Assembly: GCA_963678705.1 (NCBI GenBank)
Contig: OY783208.1
Location: 16,303,782 to 16,367,781 of the forward strand
Source: Panorpa germanica
Lineage: Eukaryota > Arthropoda > Insecta > Mecoptera > Panorpidae
Direction: 5' to 3'
DNA: 64,000 nt
This document shows, piece after piece, positions 11,093-20,057 of the stretch. How positions within the stretch are numbered: the first letter of the stretch is position 1; each line of letters starts with the position of its first letter. The notes beneath the pieces are model-generated. The model searched no databases, had not been told where the DNA came from, and worked only from the letters and a program-made list of their open reading frames with translations. The position numbers and the translations under genes are program-made.

Positions 11093-11660
11093 TCTATACT
11101 AATATTATAAAGCGACAGAGTTTGTTTGTTTGAACGCGCTAATCTCCGAAACTACTGGTTCGAATTGAATAATTCTTTTTGTGTTGGATAGTCCAGTTAT
11201 CGAGGAAGGCTATAGGCTATATGACATCACGCTACGACCAATAGGAGCAAAGATATAGTGGTAAATGTGTAAAAAACGGGAGAAATTATTTCATCTTTGA
11301 AGCCTTCCGTTGCGTGCGCCGTGAAAACAGTTCAAGATACACAAAAAATATGTATTAAAGAATAATAGCTCTTTTAATGATCTAAAAAACAGTCCGCGAT
11401 AGTATATGTCTATCTTTTAAGATTAACTCACAAAAACCGTTTTTATGGTATTTCAACAAAAAACTTTAAAGATTACAATGATAAATAACTCCCAAACAAA
11501 ACCAACTCGCTCTCTGCGCTGGCCGGCGCGGCGGGAGAGAGGCGGTGCTTGCGGGCAAGCCGGGAGGGGGGTGTAGCTCAACGAGATACCATGCCGCGCG
11601 GGTCACTCGCGCGGTCGGATCCCTACTGAACGGTTGAATGCAGCGCTAATTTGTTTATGC
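11093..11660 (+). mobile_element. Helitron-like non-autonomous fragment
   Basis: Starts TCTATACTAATATTATAAAG followed by the GTTTGTTTGAACGCGCTAAT and AGGCTATAGGCTATATGACA blocks that I recognise from widespread arthropod non-autonomous Helitrons. It starts with TC after an A, as Helitrons do. A GC-rich part near 11520-11620 ends with a 7-bp-stem hairpin (CCGCGCG/CGCGCGG, loop of 7). No CTRR terminus was found, so the right end is uncertain. Confidence 0.5.
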
Positions 11661-11799
11661 GATATAATTATCATCGTAATATTACTTTTTAAACACAGTT
11701 TCATTTTGTAGTTGTTTTCTATATAGAAGGTACTTTATTTGTTTTAGGATAGTATTTAGTTACACAATAATAACACTTTTTTGTTTTTATGTAGATTAT

Positions 11800-12125
11800 C
11801 TTATCTTAATATATATAAATTACGTGTCACTGTGTTGTCCGCTATGGACTCCTAAACTACTTAACCGATTTTAATGAAATTTGTACACCGTGTGCAGTTT
11901 GACCCAACTTGAAAGATAGGATAGCTTACATCTCAATTTATTTATCTTATTGCTAATTATTTGTCTATTAATTATCTGTATATGACATATGACATCGGGC
12001 GACGATGATGGCGACATCTGTTGACTAGATTGAGTAAATATTCTGTTGAGTAAATCGAAATCTGTTGACTAGATTGAGTAAATATTCAATAGATGGCGCT
12101 ATGTAATGTAATATGACAAAAACGT
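11800..12125 (+). repeat. Second Helitron-related repeat with a small duplication
   Basis: The block ATATATAAATTACGTGTCAC followed by CCGCTATGGACTCCTAAACT and ACCGATTTTAATGAAATTTG is a common arthropod rolling-circle-type repeat segment. Near its end a 28-bp sentence (ATCTGTTGACTAGATTGAGT and the following AAATATTC) is duplicated at about 12013 and 12060. Confidence 0.45.
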
Positions 12126-15058
12126 TTTTCAGTTGAGAACAAAATATTCCACATCCCTGTTGACTATTAAAACTTATCCATCAGATGATTATTGCCCCAT
12201 TCAAGAGATAAAAACTTGTAAGTGATAAACTGGTTTTACAGGACCCCCAATGCGCCCCTGTTGTTAACGTACTAGTATATTTGCAGGCGGGTTTACATAC
12301 GGACCTACGGCAGCCAAAAAACAATTCCCCTACGTTGCCTTTCTGAAGAGCAGAAATAAATATAAAGTCCAGTACTGCAGCGGAAGTCTAATTCATTCTA
12401 GATGGGTGCTCACTTCCGCTTATTGCACGCTCCCGTAAGTAAAATGTCTGATTTGGTATTTCTTTAGGTTGGTAACAACTCACTACTAAAGTAACTCATT
12501 TTCCAGTGAGTCAATTGTTGAGGTCACCCTAGGGACCCTCATTCAGTTCGATAACAAAGATCCGGACAGGGTCGTTGTACAAACCCGCGATGTCTACACT
12601 CATCCTGAGTATACTCCTTGTTTGAGGAGTCCTAAGAACGATGTGGCTTTGATCAAATTGCCCAGATTTGTGAGAATAGGTAAGATCATCAGATCCTGTA
12701 ATTCACCAAACTCCTGAGCGTCATTCATTGTCCTGATTGTTGCAGGTGCTATTAGCCCCATTCCCCTGAAAACTGACTCTGGACCAATCTCTGAACACAA
12801 CATCACCTTCGCAGTATGGGGAGAATCTGGCTACGGTAGGTTTATTAGGGATATTTAGAAGGGCAATAAAAACAAAGTAAAACAGGATGTTTGAAAATAT
12901 TGACACTACTGAGTTTTATTATATATATTATACTTTTAGCTTCTACTTCCCCTTCAGGGAAGTTCTTTCCCAAACAAGGTTAATCCTAGAATTGCTACAT
13001 CGTCTAGTTTACATGTGAAAGTACTTTTAAGATAAAGCACCTGTCAATAATTATATTTGTGCCAAGAGACAAATTTTGAAATGACATTCTATTGAGATCA
13101 AATCGTACACACAAAACAGACGTCGCTTAAAAACGGGAAAACGCTATTCAAAGTATAAACAAAAAGGGACATTCATTATTTCAGAGTCGCTGTCCTCTTC
13201 TGGAGGCATGCTGATCTTTAAAGGACCCTGCAAATGTGGCGATAGAATATGGACTTATGACGATCCAGAGGTGGACTCTGAATTTTTCTGCTGCCGGTCA
13301 ATAGGTTATCTGTGTTTTGTAAGTGTGCAACTCACTTTCTATTCACCCTTACCTTTACTGAATTAAGTGCTATAAATCTGTTGTAACGATTTCTTTCTCC
13401 TAGCTTCACAACGAGGGTGGCTTAGTCGTTCAAGGCGCTTTAGTTGGCGTTATGAGCATGCGCTGTTACAGCCATTGCCGCGACCATAGAGCTATCTTCA
13501 CTAACATGTACAACTAGCAGCAGTGGATTAGTGACACAATGGATTCGGAAGAAGAAGGTTCGCCTTAACTTATTTTCGCTTTACAATCAAATATTCAATC
13601 AGATTCTCAATTGGTTGTTAAATTCTACCATCCCCCACAAGTCATTTCTGTTCTCGTCTTCCCAATATCTCTACCTTATTCGCTATGCCTTCTTGAATCT
13701 TGAATTGCATTTAGGTTGTACTGTTTCTTTTTCAGTCCTGCCTCAGGCCATGCTTCTTCCTTATTGGGCCATCTGTTATACAACGGCAAATATTACTTAA
13801 AACTTGGCCGCCCTCGATACTCTTCCAATTTGCAAGCCCCATTTTCCTTAACTTGTTCTGTTCTGTTCATCTTCCACTCGTTTTGCCAACGAACACCAAC
13901 ATTGCAAATCTAAATTCCTGTAACTTTGTCTTCCACATGAGAATCCAGACTCCAAAGTTTACGAAGCGTGCAGTGATATTCTCGGTTTCAATTCAGGAGT
14001 TTACCTCTTGCAACCTAACAAGAACATGGAGCCGTTCGAAGGTTATTGCGAACTTCGCTTGGATGGCGAAAAGTGGACGGAAACTACTCTGACATCTTAA
14101 CGTGCAGAAGCTCCCTCGAATGCCCCTAATTAGTCAAGATTTGTCTGGGTTTGTATTTAATAAAGTTATTTTGCAGGTCATCCAGCAACGCTTCAGCGAG
14201 GCGTTTGACTTCTAAAGGGATTACGCAAGCTACACTAACGGATTTGGCTGCATAGCTGGAAACCATTGGCTGGGACTGAAGAAGATCCACCAGGTGGGGT
14301 CACGATTTGTTCTTATCCTTAAGTCATGACTTTGTTTGTGAAGTGGCATTCAGTAATACCAACTGCACCGAACCAGACTCAAATGTAACCACATTTTTAC
14401 TGTTGCTTTTAGTTAACGAAGAATGGCGACCATGAACTCTACGTGGACTTAAGGGCTTACAATTTCACCAGGGGATACGCCCAGTACGCCCAAACGGAGG
14501 TTGGTTCAATGTTTATTGCACACGCTAGACTTCCTGTTAACACATAACACACTTTGTGACGTAAACGTGTTAACAACGGATAATTGTTGTTGTGTGTGCC
14601 CAGTTGTTGGTTTGCTTGTACCGCAGTGTTCTTGTTATTGTTTCAGGCGACTCAATGGCCCACGACGGCGGCAACCTGAACGGAATGAAATTCACTACGT
14701 ACGACAGGGACCAGGACGAACACCCGTACATAAATTGTGCCGAGGACAAAAGAGGATCTTGGTGGTATAACGCTTGTTCGGCCAGGTAACTATATCCACC
14801 TGCGTCTGCGTCACGTGACGCATGATGTGACCGTCTTCTAGAGTGCAGGGTTGCCCAGGGCTAGACACATTATCTCCAGGCCACGGGTTTACATATTCCT
14901 ACTCCGGGTCTGCGAGTTCTGTCACAAAACACACAATTATTCGTTTCCATGTTACAACATTTTCTCCGCGGCAGTTCAGGAATATGAATCCGTTAAATAT
15001 TCAAACTTTTACCAAATTTCAACAAATTTATTAAACTGAAAATAAGACATTATACTTA

Positions 15059-15804
15059 TAGACCAGGGTAGAAGCCGTCAAAAATAATTAAAAACATAAA
15101 AAAATTAAAGTAGAATGAAACCTACTGTAAATGCAAGGGAATACTACTAAAATGAAAGGAAAAATAAATTACAGTCGATCTGAGGTTGGGAAGGGGTAGG
15201 GGGTGAGGTTTTAAAGGTAAAAATCGGTAAATCTCGATTTCCGGCAAAACTACAAGTCCTATCGAAAAAAGTTAAATGGCAAAGTTGTAGATAATAAAAA
15301 GATGTACAACTTTTGTATCTACACTTGTACTCCATAACCTCATAATTCATGTAAAAAATTCAAAAAACCACATTTTTGATTTTTTATTTATATCTTTTAC
15401 AAAAAAATTTTTTTTTTCATGATATTTGGTGAAAACTTACCTCTTTATGTCCCAAACACACTGGAATTTTGAAGATTTAAAATATTAATTTTTTCACCCT
15501 ATTTTGACTCGATTTTGAAAAAAAAACCCTAATTTTCAATCGAAAATTCTCACGTCAAAATATCTGATTTTTCAAAAAAGTCGGTGGGCTTTTTGTTCGT
15601 TGAAATCTCTATTTTCTGATGGTGTAAAAAAAAATATACATTACTATGGAAAAAATTTTCAGAAAATGCAAAAAAACGAAAAATACTAAAATTCGAAATT
15701 TTTTTTTTAATCTTTATGTACAATTTTGAGGTATTCATTAAAATTTTTACTTTAATTACTCGAAAAACGTTAGGGACCATGTTAGATTAATAAACAAAAA
15801 ATTG
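15059..15804. repeat. Left terminal inverted repeat of the nuclease element
   Basis: About 746 bp, matching the complement of 17872-18610 at high identity apart from small indels. The outermost 14 bases are identical. It contains G-rich (GGGAAGGGGTAGGGGGTGAG) and A/T-homopolymer tracts. The open frames seen in both TIRs mirror each other and are not taken as genes. Confidence 0.85.
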
Positions 15805-15966
15805 CAAGTCGAAATGTACTACTATAATTAACAACTAAATAAGTTAATAAAGTTAATATTTAATATGACATCTACAAAATTTTGAGAAAATTGTCGAATT
15901 TTCTTTAAATTATATGCGTAGATGCCTATTTATTGCTATTTTAAAATTATACCTATATACCTGTGA

Positions 15967-17583
15967 GAAGTCTTGTCTCTAAAAACGGTCCAATCTTCTG
16001 TTAAAGTAAACGGAGATATTATAGCAATTGATCCGTTATTGATATTTCAAAGAATATCTCTAACGATCGACAGTAAAAAAGATATGGAAACTTATTTACA
16101 ATACGAGCTTGCACCTTTTCCATTATCTCTTTTTACCGAAAATGGCTACAGAAAAAACGTTAAATCTCAGCTCTACGAATTATTTGTGAGTACGAATAGA
16201 CCAACGCATTTTGACGGCATTGTGCATGTCGTCGACGGTGGATTTTTACTACACAAAGTAATTTGGCAAAAAAATGAAACGTTGGAAGAGATCATGAATA
16301 TATATTTACGCTATGTAGAAAAACATTACGCAGCAGACAGCTGTATAGTTTTTGATGGGTACCCTGAAATTGAAAAATCAATTACTGTGTCAACAGTACC
16401 AGCAGTTCATTCAACTAAAAAAGGAGAACGTAGTCGTAGAAAGACGTCAGACAATATTCCAGAGTTCAATTATCAAAACCATACAAAAATATCATTTTTG
16501 CAAGAAAAATTTTTATCTAATGAGAAAAACAAAGACAAAATAATAAAATCGTTAATGCAAGTATTACAGTCAAAAAGATTTTCCTGTAAACAAGCTAAAG
16601 AAGATGCTGATGCTGACATTATTAAGACCTCGATAGAAATTGCCAAAGATACTAATAAAACTGTCATTGTTGTAGGACAAGATATTGATCTTTTGGTCGT
16701 TTTGAATCAATTAAATTCTAATAATCATAAAATTTATTTCCTGAAGCCCGGTTCTGGAAATATAAAAGATCTTTTTTTCACGTCTAATAGTTTCAAGTGT
16801 AAATCCGTCAAAAACATCGTTGCATTTCTGCATTGTTTTTCTGGTTGCGACACAACATCTGGATTTGCCGGAAAAGGAAAGAAAACTATCGTAAATTCAT
16901 TATTAGACAATCAAAATTTGTCAAATTTGGCTAATATTTTTTTTAAAAAAGATGTAAACAAAGAAGATATAAAAAAAAATGGATTGAAATTAATTAAATC
17001 TATTTATAAATGTAAAAAGGATAATATATCACTGAATCAATTAAGATTTCAAAAATTTGAATTGGCAAAAATTAAATCATCTTTCATATTGGCAAATCTC
17101 CCACCCACAGAAGGTGCAGCAGAACAACATTGTTACAGGGCATATTATCAGCTTCAAACGTGGCTGGGTAATGAATTGACAGTAACAGATTGGGGCTGGA
17201 AGCAACATCAACATGGAAATATGCCCAAATTTACAGAAATGGAATTAATTCCGGAAAAATTGCTGAAAACTATTTGCTGCAGCTGTGAAACTGGATGTAA
17301 TAGTTTAAAATGTGGCTGCCGAAAACATGGTTTAAAATGCACAAATTTATGCTCAAATTGTGATGGTTCTGAACAATGCGCCAATGTGGAGAAAAAAATC
17401 TACGAGATAGTTAATGATTCAGATGAAATTGCGGATGAAGAACCAATGCAGACCGAAAATAATGTTAGAGACGAAGACGGTGATGGTCTTGAAGATGTCG
17501 AAGATCTACTAGAATCAGAAAGGCCTGTCGAATCTAACGATCAAGAAATACCATCAAAAAGACAGAAACTGATGAATAAGTGA
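15967..17583 (+). CDS. FEN1/XPG-like PIN nuclease with a C-terminal CXC domain
   Basis: Open from 15967 (just after an AG that could be a splice acceptor) to TGA at 17581-17583. The first in-frame ATG is 16084, but similarity to the family seems to begin earlier, so the true start may lie in an upstream exon, or the gene is 5'-truncated. Counting from 15973, acidic residues match the flap-nuclease pattern: D88 (V-V-D-G-G), D128 (V-F-D-G-Y-P, as in FEN1), D211/D213/D215 (D-A-D-A-D), D237/D239 (G-Q-D-I-D-L-L) and D293 (S-G-C-D-T-T-S-G, followed by F-A-G-K-G-K). Residues 435-471 are Cys-rich (C-C-S-C-E-T-G-C ... C-G-C-R-K-H-G-L-K-C), like tesmin/CXC DNA-binding repeats. An acidic tail and basic end follow. 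Predicted activity is metal-dependent cleavage of structured DNA in the nucleus. The family is widespread in animals as uncharacterised proteins. The assignment is by motif, not by search. Confidence 0.7.
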   Translation, partial: EVLSLKTVQSSVKVNGDIIAIDPLLIFQRISLTIDSKKDMETYLQYELAPFPLSLFTENGYRKNVKSQLYELFVSTNRPTHFDGIVHVVDGGFLLHKVIWQKNETLEEIMNIYLRYVEKHYAADSCIVFDGYPEIEKSITVSTVPAVHSTKKGERSRRKTSDNIPEFNYQNHTKISFLQEKFLSNEKNKDKIIKSLMQVLQSKRFSCKQAKEDADADIIKTSIEIAKDTNKTVIVVGQDIDLLVVLNQLNSNNHKIYFLKPGSGNIKDLFFTSNSFKCKSVKNIVAFLHCFSGCDTTSGFAGKGKKTIVNSLLDNQNLSNLANIFFKKDVNKEDIKKNGLKLIKSIYKCKKDNISLNQLRFQKFELAKIKSSFILANLPPTEGAAEQHCYRAYYQLQTWLGNELTVTDWGWKQHQHGNMPKFTEMELIPEKLLKTICCSCETGCNSLKCGCRKHGLKCTNLCSNCDGSEQCANVEKKIYEIVNDSDEIADEEPMQTENNVRDEDGDGLEDVEDLLESERPVESNDQEIPSKRQKLMNK

Positions 17584-17871
17584 TTCGAATTGAATACTAT
17601 GTTTTGATAAATACAGAGATTAATGCTTTTAGAAATAATAGAATGTATAGTGTAATCATTAAAAAAAATCTCTACTCAATAGTACGATTTACGTGTATAT
17701 TTCTATCTAATGAGATTTTCTAATACATAAATGTAATGAAAATTTAATAAATCAACTTTTATTACTGAAAAAAATAGCAGTAGTCACATTTTTTTAATAA
17801 AATCCCCTTTTAAATCGTATTTTTAATATTTACAACAACTATGTTTTTTGCGATATTTATGTTTAATTGGT

Positions 17872-18610
17872 TTGTAATTTTTTTGTTTATTAATCTAACA
17901 TGGAACCTAACGTTTTTCGAGTAATTAAAGTAAAAATTTTAATGAATACCTCAAAATTGTACATAAAGATTAAAAAAAAAAATTCGAATTTTAGTATTTT
18001 TCGTTTTTTTGCATTTTCTGAAAAATTTTTCCATAGTAATGTATATTTTTTTTTACACCATCAGAAAATAGAGATTTCAACGAACAAAAAGCCCACCGAC
18101 TTTTTTGAAAAATCAGATATTTTGACGTGAGAATTTTCAATTGAAAATTAGGGTTTTTTTTTCGATATCGAGTCAAAATAGGGTGAAAAAATTAATATTT
18201 TAACTCTTCAAAATTCCAGTGTGTTTGGGACATAAAGAGGTAAGTTTTCACAAATATCATGAAAAAAAAAATTTTTTTGTAAAAGATATAAATAAAAAAT
18301 CAAAAATGTGGTTTTTTGGATTTTTTACATGAATTTTGAGGTTATGGAGTAAAAGTCTAGATACAAAAGTTGTAGATCTTTTTATTATCTACAACTTTGC
18401 CATTTAACTTTTTTCGACAGGACTTGTAGTTTTGCCGGAAATCGAGATTTACCGATTTTTACCCTTAAAACCTCACCCCCTACCCCTTCCCAACCTCAGA
18501 TCGACTGTAATTTATTTTTCCTTTCATTTTAGTAGTATTTCCTTCCATTTCCAATAGGTTTCATTCTACTTTAATTTTTTTATGTTTCTAAAATTATCTA
18601 CCCTGGTCTA
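17872..18610. repeat. Right terminal inverted repeat of the nuclease element
   Basis: Complement of 15059-15804, ending CTACCCTGGTCTA before the TTA duplicate. The gene's stop lies about 290 bp upstream of this repeat. Confidence 0.85.
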
Positions 18611-19168
18611 TTAAACTAGTATAATATTTTAGAACTTTTTCGTTAATTAAGGTAGTTGTGCCGAGAAACTAACTTCTATAGCTGTCCTACTCTTTTTAAT
18701 ACACGTCTTATATTTAGGTTAACTTTTTTACGTTAATGTTATATTAGATTAAATATATTCGTTTGAGATAAATTTACGTTTTTTTGTTCACCGAGTGATT
18801 AAAAGCAGTTTTATTAGATGAAATAAAAATATGCAGCAACCCAATGAAACTCCCATCGCTTTGTTGCAAATTTAGATTTTTGTAATTTATGATTTTCAGT
18901 GAATTGACTGAAATATATTTCAGTGCAGAGTTCATGGCAACATTCAGTTGTTGTCAGTTGGTAACCCTGATTCATTTATGTTCACCTTTAGTGTTTTTGT
19001 GTTGGTACTATTCTAACGTTGTGTTTTACTTGCAGCAATTTAAATGGCCCGTACCACAACTCGGCTGTGGGAGGTTGGAAGACAATGTGCTGGGTTCACA
19101 ACTTTGGGCCGATTTCCCTCAAAACGGAGAGAATGATGATCAAAAAAAAATACAAATTTTCTTCTTAA

Positions 19169-19740
19169 ATTAAAAAAATTTGTCTTCCTATAAAATAAGT
19201 ATAATATATAAATAAATAAAAAATTAAAAAAAACCACAAATGTGTTTTAAATATTTCGGCGCCAATTTTAAAAACTTTAATTATTATTATTATTTTTTTT
19301 ATCAATTTTTAGCAATGCAATCTTTTAGTTTTTCTTCTTTGCGATTTAACTGTTAGATTATTGTGCCTACGAATTATTTCTTAAGATGAGATTTCTTCTT
19401 TTGAGTTACATCAAAATAATGGAAGATGACTCTGAGAGGCAGTCGTTGGAAATGGAAACTTCTAAGTCTTTTCCGCGGCTTTTTATATTTTCTTCAACTG
19501 ACGAATTTTTGAATTTCCCGCTCACTGACGTCACATCGTAATTTTCGAAATCGCGGCTGTACCTGCAAAAACGAACGAAATACTAATAGGGTAGTAGACT
19601 ACGATTAATAATAAAGAGAATTAAGTGCTATTACCGATTAAACAGTACAGGGTGTCCAACAGTCAACGACTACTTTAATTAAATAAAGTAAATGCACAAA
19701 GACCATGAACAATAAATAATTTTAATTTGAAATATTCATT
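19169..19740. other. Spacer between copies A and B with a CAGGGTGTCC repeat
   Basis: Contains the probable polyadenylation region of copy A (AATAAATAAA near 19210) and, at about 19645, a TACAGGGTGTCC repeat start that has a counterpart about 185 bp after copy B. Confidence 0.5.
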
Positions 19741-20057
19741 GCATTAAGCTTGAGTCACTTTTCGTTTTATTTTTGTTATTTACTTAAATAATCCATCAAC
19801 TTATTAAAAACCATTAAATGTCTTTCGGGTGTAACGGTTTCTCGAATACCGTGACAAGACCGTTACATTGATTAAATTGCCTGCACTCTACTAATTGCGT
19901 GTTTTTTTCTGCGCTCCTCCAATCGTCTAGTGCATTGTTCGGCTGCCAGCTCAACATTATTGAGTATTCTCTCATACAGTGAAGTTCTCAAAGTGATTAA
20001 ATTGAAGTAAAACTTTTTATATTTTAAACAAATTACAAGAATTCTAAAGATTTCAAA
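19741..20057 (+). promoter_or_regulatory. Promoter/5' leader of copy B, shared with copy C
   Basis: The 317 bp before the ATG at 20058 match 37860-38176 before copy C almost base for base. A TTTTTATATTTTA tract lies ~50 bp upstream of the ATG. Conservation across an otherwise torn duplication suggests that the promoter travelled with each gene copy. Confidence 0.55.

Larger units (their letters stand above)
15059..18610 (+). mobile_element. 3.55-kb TIR element carrying a FEN1-like nuclease gene
   Basis: Both ends read TAGACCAGGGTAGA inward and are flanked by TTA (15056-15058 and 18611-18613). The same intron in paralogue B (around 34970-35000) lacks the insert. Removing the element plus one TTA from copy A gives a sequence of the same length as B across the junction, with two mismatches in 20, so the 3-bp TTA duplication is well supported. 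The long TIRs are about 740 bp. The single gene inside (15967-17583) has no DDE/RNase-H-fold transposase signature. TTA duplication is typical of PIF/Harbinger elements, so a non-autonomous Harbinger that carries a cargo gene is the main alternative to a new element type. Confidence 0.85.
12133..19168 (+). pseudogene. Copy A: inactive trypsin-like domain fused to a fibrinogen-related domain
   Basis: Exons by splice sites and homology: 12133-12217, 12287-12434, 12507-12679, 12746-12835, 13185-13318, 13404-13557 (protease part); 13949-14079, 14177-14293, 14413-~14500, 14647-14785, 19036-19168 (FReD). The protease part has G-G-F-T-Y-G, C-S-G-S-L-I and N-D-V-A-L-I-K-L. The catalytic His position is Tyr (T-S-A-Y-C) and the catalytic Ser region reads H-N-E-G-G-L, so it is a serine protease homolog. 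The FReD part has A-C-S-D-I, the F-T-T-Y-D-R-D-Q-D calcium-loop region, W-W-Y-N-A-C and a final C-W...M-M-I-K-K. Lesions: TAG at 13515-13517, TAA at 14213-14215, donor GT changed to GA at 14080-14081, and ~66 bp lost from the 14413 exon. No signal-peptide exon is seen upstream. The last intron holds the 15059-18610 element. Likely secreted before decay. Confidence 0.8.

Noticed and set aside
11500..11660. GC-rich patch considered as a tRNA or rRNA gene
   Set aside because: The hairpin is a single stem; no cloverleaf, A/B box pair or rRNA core could be matched.
12600..12906. Minus-strand frames over the protease exons
   Set aside because: Shadows of plus-strand protease exons supported by splice sites and trypsin motifs.
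15181..15215. G-rich tract in the TIR considered as telomeric repeat
   Set aside because: No TTAGG periodicity; it is one non-repeated purine tract present in both TIRs.
15550..15780. Minus-strand 76-codon frame in the left TIR, mirrored at 17900-18130
   Set aside because: It is the same sequence in both terminal repeats, low in complexity, and explained by the inverted repeat.
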